A stretch of DNA of 64,000 nucleotides, from positions 34,870,952-34,934,951 of the forward strand of contig NC_058044.1 in the NCBI RefSeq assembly GCF_020085105.1, in the 5' to 3' direction. The DNA is from Siniperca chuatsi (Eukaryota > Chordata > Actinopteri > Centrarchiformes > Sinipercidae). The number at the start of each line of letters is the position of its first letter. The first letter of the stretch is position 1. Position numbers and translations under genes: made by a program. The notes under the pieces were generated by a model. That model saw only the letters and a program-made list of their open reading frames with translations, had not been told where the DNA came from and ran no database searches. Shown here piece by piece: positions 11,341 through 23,874 of this stretch.

Positions 11341-12470
11341 ATGATGAGCTCAGATCTCTGTCATCTAAAGCTGTACTAGTGAATGATTTAATATCAGACT
11401 TATTCTGTCTTATTGAAACCTGGCTGGGTCATGAAGAATATGTTAACCTAAATGGATCCACTCAGCCCAGCCATATTAATACTCACATTCCTCGAGGCAC
11501 CGGCTGAGGAGGTGGAGTTGCAGCCATCTTCGACTCAAGCCTATTAATTAACCCTAAACCTAAATTAAATTAGAACTTGTTTGAAAGCCTTGTTCTTAGT
11601 CTTTCACAACCAACCTAGAAGACATGACAGCCAATTCTATTTGTTATAGTGTACCGCGCTCCTGGTCCTTATTCTGACTTTTTATCTGAATTCTCAGAGA
11701 AGTTTGATCCTTAACAGATAAAGTATAAAGTAGTACAGAATCCTTCATTATCAGACCATTACTGACAAGAACTAGGACATGAGATCATATTTCTCCAATA
11801 TTAGCTTCTCTGCATTGGCTCCCTGTAAAATCCAGAATAGAATTTAAAATCCTTCTCCTCATCTACAAAGCTCTTAATGGCCAGGTGCAATCGTATCTTA
11901 AAGAGCTCATAATACCTTATTACCCGACTAGAACACTGCACTCCCAGGATGTAGGGTTACTTGTGGTTCCTAGAGTCTCCAAAAGTAGAATGGGAGCCAG
12001 AGCCTTCAGTTATCAAGCTCCTCTCCTGTGGAATCGGATCCCAGTTTGAGTTGAGAACCATCCCTTAGTTATGCTGCTATAGGCTTAGACTGCCAGGAGA
12101 CTTCCCATGATACACCTCTCTCCTTCTCTCTCTCTCATTTGCATTTTTATCCCATTACTGCATGTTACTAACTCGACATCTTCTCTCTCCCGTAGTTTTG
12201 TGGTTTCTCGTTTCGCTCTTCTCTCCTTCTGTTGCACGGCAGCGGCGGATGGCTGCCCACCATTGAGTCTGGTTCTGCTTGAGGTCTCTGCCTCTTAAAA
12301 GGAAGTTTTTCCTTGCCACTGTCGCCAAGTTCTTGCTTGTGGTGGGATTTGTTGGGTGTCTGTAAATAATATTGTAAAGAGTACGGTCTAGAACTGCTCT
12401 GTAGGAAGAGTGCAATGAGATAACTTCTATCTTGAACTGGCGCTATATACCAAAATTGAATTAAATTTAG
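11341..12470 (+). mobile_element. L2-type LINE, internally deleted
   Basis: The plus strand begins in the endonuclease (about 11395-11505, [17 protein letters not shown]). It jumps to the C-terminal RT region (about 11770-12050, 'LLVVPRVSKSRMGARAF' type) and ends with the L2 3' UTR to about 12470. It abuts the oppositely oriented Rex1-like fragment. Confidence 0.75.
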
Positions 12471-12597
12471 TGAAAATATATCTTTAATAGCAGTCCTCTG
12501 TATAGAAGAGGATTAGGCCACATGACAAAGTTCTGAGATTTAAAGTCAATATTTTTTTCTGTGCATCTAGTATGGCCTTCTTCAATAGTATGTATGT

Positions 12598-13540
12598 AAC
12601 CGTGAGTTCCCTTGGCCCTGACATACACGCTGAGACCACGTTTCCAGTTTATATTCTTTATTTATTTCTTTTTCTCCACACACAATCTTTCTGTCAGCAT
12701 CCGCCATTCCTCCGACCGCCTTAGCTTCCCTCAACTTGGGTCCAGCATGCTACTGTATTTAGGGAGCACATAATTAGTTAACCAGGTTCAGCTGTGCCAA
12801 TTACCTCTCCATGATGCTGCTCACCTGAGCCACTCCACCACCTCTCCCTCTGCAGCTGACAGCTACCCATACCCACCTCCACATACCCCCACCGCCCGAC
12901 TTAGGCCGGGGAGCCATCCGGCCTAACCTACTCCTGGACCGGATCTGAGGTACCTTTCCAGGTCAGATCAGTCAAGGAACTGGGCAGCTCTGCAAAGTTA
13001 GGAATGAACCGCCGGTAATAGCCGGCCAGCCCCAGGAACCGCCTCACCTAATTTTTTGATTTGGGCTTCGGGCAGGTGGCAATCGCAGCTGTCTTGTCTA
13101 CCTGGGGGCACACCTGCCCTCCACCCAAGTAGTACCCCAGATGCCGTACCTCCGTCCATCTAACCGCACACTTCTTTGGGTTGGCGGTGAGACCGGCCAG
13201 CCTCAATGACCCAAGCACCGCAGCCACCCGCCGCATATGTTCCGCCCAGCTGTCACTGTGGATGATAATGTCATCTAGGTAGGCGGCCGCATATGCAGCG
13301 TGTGGACGCAGTACTCTGTCCATGAGGCGTTGGAAGGTGGCCGGCGCCCCAAGCAACCCGAACGGAAGTGTGGTAAATTGTGACAACCCATACAGAGTGG
13401 ACAAGGCCGTCTTTCCCTTAGACTCTGGAGACAAGGGAATCTGCCAGTAGCCCTTGGTCATGATAAACGAGTGGTGCCTAACCGATCCAGGAGCTCATCG
13501 ACCCGAGGCATTGGATAGGCATCAAATCGTGACACATCAT
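12598..13540 (-). mobile_element. Ty3/gypsy LTR retrotransposon remnant
   Basis: 13461-13048 on the minus strand is an open reverse transcriptase segment: MTKGYWQIPLSPESKGKTAL, LPFGLLGAPATFQRLMDRVL, and YLDDIIIHSD with the catalytic DD. Flanking frames extend it (13540-13462, DAYPMPRVDELLDRLG). 12598-12900 looks like LTR or flanking non-coding sequence joined directly to the RT/RNase H region. The integrase, gag and second LTR are missing. Confidence 0.8.
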
Positions 13541-13544
13541 TCAC

Positions 13545-14281
<737 letters not shown>

Positions 14282-14284
14282 TAA

Positions 14285-14427
14285 CTGCATTTTGTTGCCT
14301 TGTACTTGTACATGTGTAATGACAATAAAGTTGAATCTAATCTATCTAATCTAATATTATTTACAGAGACCCAACAAATCCCACCATGAGCAAGCATTTG
14401 GCGACAGTGGCAAGAAAAAACTTCCTT
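14285..14427. mobile_element. Two LINE 3' ends, tail to tail
   Basis: 14285-14350 (plus) is a LINE tail ending AATAAAGTTGAATCTAATC with repeated CTAAT words. 14355-14427 (minus) is a small L2 3' UTR fragment matching 25840-25905. Confidence 0.55.
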
Positions 14428-15800
14428 TGAGTGCTGCGGTGCTGCTGCAGGGTTCTCCACTGGGATCGTATGCATGGTCCTCTTCCTCCGTGGGATAGGC
14501 TGAGGTGGTGGTGGAGAAGGGATTGTCGCATTCCCACCCTCTTCTCAGAGCTTGCGCCAGCAGCTAGATTTATGATGCATAGCAAAACAGGTTGGTCATA
14601 TTCTATGAGGGATCTCGCCCTCTGATGGTGCTGCTGCAGGGGTCGCGATGGAATCCAGGCTCCCGGGTCGCGGGATACAAGGGAGAGACATAGCTTTTGT
14701 CAGAGTTGGAGACAATTCTGTGCTTTCTGGTTGTGGTAGAAGAGGAAGAGACATGCTTTTTCTCAGAGTGTGTGTGTGTGAGTCTGAAGTTGCTAGGGTA
14801 CCCATTTTAAGCGGAATGTATTACAGGGCGGAGTTAGAGGAGGAGGAGTTGGGGGTGGTGTCTTCTGTAAACAGAGTCTTTTTTTGTCATCAGATTGTCT
14901 CTCGATGTCTGACTCCTTAGGAAGAGAGCCTTCAGTTTTTCTGCTTTTTCAATCATCATTTTCATCCACACCTTGAGGGGCAGCCGTAATAGCCGAAATA
15001 TTGTGTTCATCTCCTTCGACCACCTGACGGCTCGAACGGTAGAACCATCTGCCGGAACCCAAGCTTTTCGTCTCTCAAATGCTGCAGGTTACAATTTGTT
15101 TCGGGGCAAGCACGGGGGGAAATTCCTGTTTAACCCGCACAAGCGTTTGCGTCTGTTTGTCTTTTGTCACAGGTTCTTTCCTTCATTTGCTCCGAGGGTT
15201 GCTCTGAGGTTGTTTGAAACCAGCAGATTCAGCACAGACCAGTCCATTGATGTGAGCATTGCTTTTGGAGTGAGAGGGCCAAACGTTCCTCCTTTCTCCA
15301 GCTGGTAAAAACAAAACTCGTTGACTTCATTGTTGAATGCGTATCCCCACACACCTCCATCTTCTAAAAGCCATTCCTCCTGAAGCGCGTTGGGGGTAGT
15401 CGTCTGGATCCGACTCAAATACAACACCTATTTCTTGGGTGCGCCCCCTGGTGTTGCTTTTTGATAACTCGTCACAGGCGTCTGGCTGATCATCTTCAAC
15501 TGATTCATCTTGTTTGATGTTTCAGACCAGAAATATTCTGCTTTTATTTATTTTTTTCATTTTTTTTCCCCATTGGTTCACGCAAACTCCCCCTACCCTC
15601 CCACATTCTTCCAATTCAGTCACATTTCACTCTGCACCAGACAGACAACAGAGAAGGACGTGTCTTTTTCTCCTGAAAGATTAGATTTTACAGATGGTAA
15701 GTTTGTAAATAATTTTGATACTATTGATTTCCCTTAAATGATTTAATTATTTAATCATATTATTTAATTTACAGGGTTTTTTTCATTCCCACACCTAGAC
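14428..15800. other. Unassigned DNA with a possible old coding remnant
   Basis: 15427-15167 on the minus strand is open for 86 codons, with a natural-looking composition (ending LVSNNLRATLGANEGKNL). I recognise no family, and there are no convincing splice sites around it. The rest is AT-rich or unremarkable. Confidence 0.3.
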
Positions 15801-15806
15801 ATGGGA

Positions 15807-15945
15807 AGCACATACTTCACTCCCATTCGCTCCTGCTCACCACGCCTGCTTTACTCCCATTGGTTCCTATTCACCACGCCTGCTTCATGCTCATTGGCCC
15901 CTGCTAACCACGCCTGCTTCATGCTCATTGGTCCACGCATAGCGC
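15807..15945 (+). repeat. 34-bp tandem repeat carrying ATTGG boxes
   Basis: About four degenerate units. The word CACGCC recurs at 15841, 15875 and 15909, exactly 34 bp apart, with CCATTGG or TCATTGG in each unit. ATTGG is the reverse complement of the CCAAT box. Confidence 0.85.
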
Positions 15946-16044
15946 CGCCCACTTCTGGAGGGAGGGAGGATAGAGGGGGTGGGGTTTAATTCATGTTTAA
16001 TCAATGTCAAAGGTCACCATCCATCACCTGTCGATTAAAAAGTG

Positions 16045-16430
16045 GCAGAAAGGGTTGCTTATCACTTTGTGATATAGCTTAGCACCAGCTGGCAGTGGGT
16101 GGAAATGTCAGTCATATCGTCTGCTTGAATGCCGATAAAGTCAGCTTCCTCCAGAATGTAATCCTCTAGCACTGACAGCATGAAGTCCAACAGCTCATTT
16201 TGTACCATATTTGACTGCCTTTAAAACGGTAAGTTAGCAGGTGCTTCTCCAGCACACTGTCCAGGGAGGCAACAAAATCCACCAATCCCCTGAAAATGCC
16301 AGGGTTGTCCGAAGAGTCAGTCTGCATCCAGCTAGCCAGGCCTTCCTGGTGTACCAGCTACGAGAGAAGCCTCACATGCGCTGTTTCCCTTTCTCGCTAA
16401 TCTGCTGTCTGATTGTGAGGTCAGGTTGAT
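16045..16430 (-). pseudogene. hAT-like DUF4371 transposase remnant
   Basis: On the minus strand 16310-16230 reads NPGIFRGLVDFVASLDSVLE. After a frame change, 16210-16070 reads NELLDFMLSVLEDYILEEAD then DDMTDISTHCQLVLSY. These are recognisable segments of hAT-derived DUF4371/ZMYM-like proteins that are abundant in fish. The frameshift and missing ends make it non-functional. Confidence 0.7.
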
Positions 16431-16648
16431 CTGAGCGACACAATAATCACCCTTTCTGGATTAGATTTGAGATTGATTGGCTAAATTTTATGTCATACGT
16501 TCATATCTTTGGCTAAACAAAACCCCAGAACTGCTGAGACATGCAGACAGGTGGAGGGGACGTGCAGAAAAAGCATTTATGTTGTAAAGGTGATTTTCAT
16601 GCCATATTCACCCTATTCACACACTGACGGCAGGTGCCAACTGCTCAT

Positions 16649-16651
<3 letters not shown>

Positions 16652-16686
<35 letters not shown>

Positions 16687-16696
16687 CACACACACC
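16652..16696. repeat. (CA)n microsatellite
   Basis: CA dinucleotide run with one TG interruption near its right end. Confidence 0.95.
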
Positions 16697-16699
16697 GAT

Positions 16700-17696
16700 G
16701 GCACAGCCTTCGGGAGAAATTTGGGGTTCAGTATCTTTCAGATTTGTGGATGACCCACTCTACCTCCAAGCCACAGCCGCACCAAAGCAATAATGTGGAC
16801 CTAGAAATGTTTCTGGAAATGTGTTACGAATAAAAGGAAAAATGGAGGCAGTGTTCAGTTGGTGCACTTCCAATGAACAAACTCTAATGAACTGCTCATG
16901 TGCTGTGAGCTAGAGACTCTTTCATTTAGTACACAGCAGGTCAATTGAAAAAGCAAAACTGTGAAGTGTCTTCAAATATACATCAACATATATAAAGAAT
17001 AAAGTTTCCAATGATGATTTAGTTTTTACATGGGTTTAATTGGAGCTAAGTAATTCCTTTGGAAACCAACTGCTGATTAGAAACTAAAGTAACTCAACTA
17101 TAATTACTCTCTCTGAACTTTGTCTCTTTTATTTTGAAAAATTCTGATTAGGAAAGTTTTCAACCTATATCAAGTGTTAACCTTGGACATAGCAGTTTGA
17201 TGCAGTGATTGATGAGTGCTTTAATTTTAATGTTATCTACTGTAACAGAATATATGAATATATGGTTACACCACAGTAAAAGGTGTCACTCTTAACACCC
17301 TGTTCAGTAGGTAGGTTCAGGGTGTCCTAAAGGCAATTTCCCAGAATGCACTGTAAAAAACAATGAGCAAGGTCTGACTGAGCCTGCAGCACTGAGCACT
17401 GTCCTGTACATTTCTATGGGAGTCCGAAAAGGAACCCTTCTAGATTAGGAATCAATAGAAGACAGAAATGACTGATCGTCATTCAACACATAGTTTGCAG
17501 CCATGAAACACATAGAGCAATGATTGAATCAGTAACAGGATTGTAAATCTTTTCAGAAAGTTTGTGAACGTTTTAGATCTTGCAGGGAAAATGACTCAGT
17601 GATTTGGTTTTATTTCTTTCTGTCATCATAAATATGCTCCTACATAGAGTCTAGTCTGCATCAGTCGTCCTAGTTATGACATGAAAAGATAAAATG
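16700..17696. other. AT-rich intergenic DNA
   Basis: No open frame with family resemblance and no recognised element. Confidence 0.45.
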
Positions 17697-19046
17697 TTAT
17701 ACTGGAAGCCATGCACTCTTCTTTATGACACTAAATCTTTTACCGTTTCTTTTCCTCCACACCAATTATCAATTAATTAATTATCTGTTACCTCTTCTTG
17801 CTGTATCAGCACCCTGCTTTTCCCAACACTCCACACCCTTTAACTCACTATCATAAATCTGAATCGGAACCAAGAAACAACATAATATACCTTTTATCCG
17901 ACTATATCACTCTGATTATATTCACTATATTCACTGCAGATTAAACAAACCATCAGTAAAGGCAGTGATCAGACTCACCTACAATATCAAAATACTGCTT
18001 ACATGTTAACACATTAAAAATGTAACTTTATATATAACCACTTTTCCTCTTCTGTTTCCAAAACCACTGCACCGGACTCCATTCTAAAACCTTTCAATTT
18101 TAAATGTGAACATTTTCCCAAGCTCAAGCTGAGCATAGCCTCTCATCTAAAGACACCTTTCAAGCGTACAGAGAGTGAAAACTTAAAAGATTTTGGGGCA
18201 AGTATAATTTTAATTGTGCCTTGCTTAATTGCAAACATACCCCGAGAAAAATTAAACATGAGACTTTTACCAAACATTTAGGAGTTTTGTTAAATTCAGC
18301 TATCAGCTATTTTTTGTAGAAAAATCTAAACATTAACATTCATCTCCTTGCATGGAGAAAAATGGGGCAATGTAGAACATTTAACCAAAATCAGAGCAGA
18401 TTATTATGATTTTATTTTGGTTTCAGGTAAAGGTAAAGGTAAAACCATAGACTGTATAAAAAGTGACGTCACCCGTAGGTTTCTGAAGAGCCAGTGTGAA
18501 GCTCAGGTCGACGCCATCTTGGCAATGCCTTACTTCGCTGGCTTGGCTAATTCAAATATGGGCAAAGACATGGCCCATGGGTGGAGCTGCCAAATGAAGC
18601 CTAGATGCTGAAACCAGCCACCTGTGATGGCACCCACCTGTCACTCAAAGTGGCCACGGCCTTAATTATGCATAACTTTAAGCCTTAATATCATTTAAAT
18701 GGTTTATAAAAAAAAATCACCCCCTCGCAGTTGTCATGAACGGGGAAATAAGACCAAAACTGTTTTCTGTACCAGGCTGTAAACATGTTTATTTCTGCTG
18801 TGAAGTTGGGCATTTTAACATGGGGGTCTATGGCGATTGACTCTTTTGGAGCCAGCCTCAAGTGGCCATTTGAGGAACTGCAGTTTTTGGCAATTCTGCG
18901 TTGGCTTAATTTTTCATCCCCGGAGGTTGCCGCTCGGGTAAAACACAATCTTTGCAAACTAGCAGTGAGCAGCACCCGAACATCACTGACATCTTTGAAA
19001 AGTTATTTTCTAAGTCAGCTTCTTACTCTGAGTGATGATGAAGTGA
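17697..19046 (+). repeat. Inverted duplication, left arm
   Basis: The whole 1.35 kb reappears as its reverse complement at about 30299-31671, with small indels. One example is an extra GGTAAA unit at 18424-18440. Another is a phrase missing near 18150 that is present in the other arm. It includes the widespread fish repeat phrase CATAGACTGTATAAAAAGTG. The open frames (e.g. 18785-19192) are mirrored in the other copy and are not genes. Confidence 0.85.
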
Positions 19047-19360
19047 GCTGCAGACAAAACACTTTTTCACACCACTGTATTTCTGGAGATTCACAACTAA
19101 AACAGTGTGTACACACAAAGATTCGGACTTTGTGTGTATCACAGGTTTCACATGGGTGTTTACGCCATCCCCAGCCCAACACAGGGATTTAGTCGCAACA
19201 AGGACTGCAGTGTAAGGGAACTGGCAATTCCACATTTTGAGAGAAAGAAAACTTGCAGAAAAAATGCCCCAACTTGGAAAACTAGCATCTTATTTACCTC
19301 ACTGAGGGAGACTGACCAGTAATCAGTAGCTCTTAGTAGCATATCATTTTTTTTGTGATT

Positions 19361-19663
19361 TACAGTGGTGTGAAAAAGTGTTTGCCCCCTTCCTGATTTC
19401 TTATTTTATTTGCATGTTTGTCACACTTAAATATTTCAGATCATCAAACAAATTTAAATATTAGTCAAAGATAACACAAGTAAACACAAAATGCAGTTTT
19501 TAAATTAATGTTGATATTATTATGGGAAAACAAAATCCAAACCTACATGCATTTTGTGTTTACTTGTGTTATCTTTGACTAATATTTAAATTTGTTTGAT
19601 GATCTGAAACATTTAATTGTTACAAGCATGCAAAAAACAAGAAATCAGGAAGGGGGCATACAC
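19361..19663. mobile_element. Tc1-derived foldback MITE
   Basis: The left arm begins TACAGTGGTGTGAAAAAGTG and runs to about 19500. The right arm (about 19545-19663) is its inverted copy, lacking the last 20 or so bases. The arms share TTTGACTAATATTTAAATTT and its complement. Only a short centre of about 50 bp separates them, with no transposase. It shares its terminal repeat with the Tc1 end at 2701. Confidence 0.85.
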
Positions 19664-19919
19664 AGCTTATAGCACCAAAACCATTAATCAAAGCATTAGT
19701 TCTGAGATGTACATTATTTGAACTGCTTTGAAACAAGCCTGGTAAACACAGAATTGTACTTTCTGAACCAGGGATGTTAGTTACTTTACTCTGTAATGAT
19801 TTAAGTTACTCTGAGTTGAATGACCGTTATCTTCATCTTAAGTTATAGTTGGACTTAAACAACCACTTTTCAACCAAGCTCTTAAAGTAAGATCACACAT
19901 TGTCCCATTGCTACAAGTT

Positions 19920-19925
19920 TTTATT
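19920..19925 (-). terminator. Candidate polyadenylation signal of the first lectin gene
   Basis: AATAAA on the minus strand about 200 bp after the lectin stop codon. It is the first such hexamer I noticed, so the assignment is tentative. Confidence 0.45.
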
Positions 19926-20121
19926 ATGAAAAAGAAGCCTACTGCAACAATCACAAACAGAAATGGTTTTACACAAAAGTTACTTAACACTTAATCAATT
20001 AACTCTTTCAATAATATACAAGGGAAAATTGTAAGACACACAACAAAGTTCATGAATTGGCTTTAAACAGAAAAATGTCCCAGCTGATCTATCCCAAGGC
20101 TCCTGATGTTTAGTATGGATT

Positions 20122-23100
20122 TTAACAGCTGAATGGACTCTTGGAGCAGATGAAGCGATAAGTTGAGCCACACTGGGTGTTACCCCAACCATCTGAAATT
20201 TGATTTAAAAAAGAGAAAAAATAACATTAACACTAAATCCATTTTTTGAGTGAAAAACTGTAATTACATACGTAACTCTTATTTGGACTTGTAATTTGAC
20301 AGAGAGCATGCGACCATTGCTAGTTTGGTCGTGTTTACGTGTGAAACTCGAGACGGCCATACAGATTATAACCTGGCATGGAAAAAATTGTCAAATATCA
20401 CTGTCAAATTTGACAAAAAATGTATAAATGTCTGATGTTGCCCTCTTCAGCAAAACAGCCAGGCAGCACCTTCACAGATAGTTCAGATAAAATGTACGTG
20501 GCTAACACATTAGCTAAGATTATAGCTATGTTTTCACCATGTTATATTCCCTGTGAGAAAATAGAAAAAGCTAACGGTTAGGTGATGTAGCTAGCCAGCC
20601 AAAGCAAACAGGTGGACTTACTGGTGGTGCGTAGGTAGATGCAGGGGTAGCTGCTGGAAGAGGACGGAGAGTACCAGTTGGTGTAATAGAAACCCTCACG
20701 GTCAATCCACATCCACCGGCCCTGAGAGACAAAGAGCACGAGTGTAAGGAAGTATTGTCTAAGTTTCTTCATTTGCTCTCATATCCATGTCCATCAAATC
20801 CAGAGGTCCTGGGCTTGATCTGGACTGACTGAGGTGGTATTTCTCCAGACCTGCAGGTTGAAGCCTCCCAGCCATGTAATGCTCTGACCAGCTGTCTGTG
20901 TGATCCTCTGGAGGAAGCTGTACTCTCTGGGGTTGGTGACCGAGGCCAGGTGGGCACCCATGTTGTTACAGTGCTCCTGTTGGACAGAGGAAGCACAGAG
21001 GAATCTTTGTAGCTATACAACAATGTAGTTGAAGCGCTTTGAGTAGTCAGAAAGACTAGAAAGGCGCTAAATAAGTACAGTCCATTTACCATTTACAACT
21101 AAATAGTTGTGTCATTTCATTTTCTTCCTCCAAATAGAATTGTCTTTAGCTTCGATGTGAACATAAAGCTCATCTTTTCATGGACTGCAAATGACAGATG
21201 AACAGGTACCATCCAGAGGCTTTGGCCTCTGTGTTGTACATCATGTTGCATTCATCATGTGCGTTGATGGTAAGTTCTAAAGTAGCCTAACTGAATGAAT
21301 AACAAAGTCTATCAGATGAGAGGAAAAGCTACAACTTCAGCTGCATTGTTCACAGTGTGTACAAGCTTAATGGGACTGACGGCTCACAATAGCAACATAG
21401 AAGTGTTACAGTAGCAGTACCTCAGCACTGTACCAGGACATGGGAGTGTTTATGAACGTGAAGCAGCGAGAGCCGTGGCTGAACCAGCCGTCTGGACAGA
21501 AGTTAAAACGAGCTACAGAGAGAAAGAAGAGAGAGAATATTGAGTTTACTTCAACAGAGCAGTTTCATTGACTGAAATACACAGATAATAGGTCCTTTCT
21601 AATCTCACATTTTACAGCCTCCTACAGCTGAAACAGCTGTCTGTAATGTATCTGATAAACTTTGGAGAATAGTTGGAGTGGAGTAAAAACTAGGCAGGTT
21701 GTAGTTAACAGCCTAACACATGCAAAAATACTGCTATGGTCGTTTAAGCATATCATGCTTATACTTCTACGTGACATCTGTGATATTTGGAGAGAGGTGT
21801 TTATTTGAGTTCATTTAATTTCAGTGGTATCATTATTGTTGCCATGAAGACCTCACTCATGAAGGAATATAAAGGAAAGATTAAAACAATAATGTGGCTC
21901 TTACATTCAGGTGCTGCTGCCTCCTCAAACACATGTGCTGCACAAACACAAACACAGTCAACACACTGTATAGTTATATATACATATATTATCCAAATGT
22001 GCACTACTTTGCATTATCAAAATGTGTCAATATGTGTTGGTTACATAAGCTTAAGTCTTCTCATTGTGTGCAAATTTGTTGTTTAAAAATCTCTTTAATT
22101 GAACTTTTATCTATAGCACAATATGTGGAAAAGTTATGGACTACTTGACAAAGTATAACTGATAACTCAGATATGTATTTCAGTGTTTAGTTGACTATGA
22201 GCAGCCAGTCCTTTCTGATTACCGTTTCTGGGAACCAGGACAGAATCTTCTGGCACAAATACTTCCTCATCTTTCGCCATCATCATCATCTTCTTGTCCA
22301 TCTCTGAAACATCAACAGCTACACTGAAGTCACTCAAGTTTCCCATGTGCCATATTTTGACATTGAATTTCAAATTGTGATGGTTACTTTTTTCTTTTAG
22401 TGTGCAAAGGTCACTTTGTACACAAAGAACCCACAAATTGACTGAACCTAAAAGGGACCGGTATCAAATGTTGGTCTTATATCTCAGCAAGCACAAGTCA
22501 GCAACACCAGCTCTAATCTGATGCCCATGACTTCTCAGGGGCTCTGCTGTTATGTACCACGCTGAGTTCTTGTTGTACTGTTTTGTCCTTCAAAAGGTAA
22601 CCACACAAGCTGTTGAAACTGCTGTTTGTCAACAATTTATCTTGAATTATTTTTCCCTTCAAACCACAAACAGATTGACTAGTCAAAACAACTCAAAACA
22701 AGGGAGCTGGCCAACAGTCCTAAACTTCCTTTATCAATCCAATGAGCATCAGTTGTTCTTTAATATCCTGGTCTCTTCACCCAGACTGCTGTTTAACACA
22801 CTTTAGAGAGGACACTAACCAGGTGCAGCAGCCATCTGTTCCTTCGGGGCCTCCACTGCTGCTTCTGTGGATGAATCACATTAATGATGGTGTCAGACAG
22901 ATGCAGGTCTTACTGTCTGTGTGTATATTAAAGCAAAGACATCCAAACTGACCTGGAGCCTTCTCTTTGTCTTCAGCTGGAGCTGCAGAGAGAAACATGA
23001 AACTGTCAGTAACAGTAGTGTACTAGTTACTCTTCTGTCCCTTTCTGTTTATACTATGTGTGTGTGTGCACATATTGCATGCACTGCTACACACAGCTTT

Positions 23101-23271
23101 ACAACAGAGTGCACAGGGTGTCACACTATGGTAGAGCCTTGCTGACTGACTCATGAGCACATGGATGATAGTGTGTGTGTTCTATATAAATGGTCTAACC
23201 CTAACCGTGTGTTGAATATGACCTGCAAATGCAGCACAGAGGAGAATGGACAGGACCAGGATCGTCTTCAT
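20122..23271 (-). CDS. Ladderlectin-like secreted C-type lectin (intact)
   Basis: Eight coding exons on the minus strand: 23271-23223, 22982-22953, 22864-22820, 22303-22223, 21512-21421, 20976-20851, 20721-20622, 20192-20122. All have GT-AG borders and join in frame to 197 residues. Residues 1-16 ([16 protein letters not shown]) are a signal peptide. Residues 17-68 are an Ala/Glu/Lys linker with four consecutive Met. Residues 69-197 are a C-type lectin-like domain with [22 protein letters not shown] and FIC. Expected disulfides are C74-C85, C102-C190 and C168-C182; C197 is an extra terminal Cys. No EPN or QPD calcium/sugar motif is visible, so ligand specificity cannot be inferred. The family (ladderlectin, type II antifreeze-like) is secreted and linked to innate defence in fish. 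A non-coding first exon lies upstream. Confidence 0.9.
21036..21100 (-). repeat. Short interspersed repeat fragment in a lectin intron
   Basis: It matches the short repeat at 6710-6812 (reverse complement of GGTAAATGGACTGTACTTA and following). It lies between the lectin exons at 20976 and 21421. Confidence 0.7.
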
Positions 23272-23380
23272 GGTGATGATCAACTGATTGTTCTGTGTGG
23301 ACAAAAAAAAACTGCCAATAAATATACAGAGATAGAGCATAACCATGAGCTCCATAGAATGAAAAGAAATACAGCAGGTG

Positions 23381-23457
23381 ACTTACCCGTCAGGTAAATG
23401 TGAGGTGATGTTGTTGTTGGTGCAGTGATGACAGGAGGCTACCGTGCTCTTTATATA
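23381..23457 (-). promoter_or_regulatory. Promoter and non-coding exon 1 of the first lectin gene
   Basis: TATATAAA is at 23457-23450 (minus). About 15-20 bp downstream is the block CTGTCATCACTGCA, shared with the other two lectin loci and probably covering the start site. The 5' UTR exon ends at 23387 with a GTAAGT donor. The ATG lies in the next exon. Confidence 0.7.
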
Positions 23458-23471
23458 CACACACCTGAACC

Positions 23472-23870
23472 ACACTGAGTCACGTTCATGTGGGCGTGTG
23501 GATGGCAGAACGTTGTCTATGACTCAGCCCTGTGTGCGGGAAGATGATTACAGCATGCACATAAAGATCTGAACCTGAACTCTAAAACAGTAAACAGTTT
23601 GCACAAACCACTCCCTTGTTGTTGTTTTCAGATCAGGTCAGGTTCATGGTTTAAAAGAAATGACACTGGTCAGGATATGGAATTACAGCATGTGTGTCAG
23701 CTGTGTGTTCTGCACAATACTGCAATTTAAAAAAATTCTATTGTGTGCGAGTAAAAGTCCTGCTTTCAAAATTATACTTGAGTAAAAGTACAAAAGTATC
23801 AGCAGCAAAATGTGATCTAAATATAAAAGTAAACGTAGTCATGCAGGAGGAATGACCGCTGTCAGTGTTA
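23472..23870. other. Upstream flank of the first lectin gene
   Basis: No gene. It may contain regulatory sequence for the lectin promoter, but I see no motif I would name. Confidence 0.4.
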
Positions 23871-23874
23871 TGTT

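Noticed and set aside
18785-19192. 135-codon ORF repeated as a mirror at 30349-30555
   Set aside because: Part of the inverted duplication repeat; it is shared with a dispersed fish repeat phrase and lacks gene signals.
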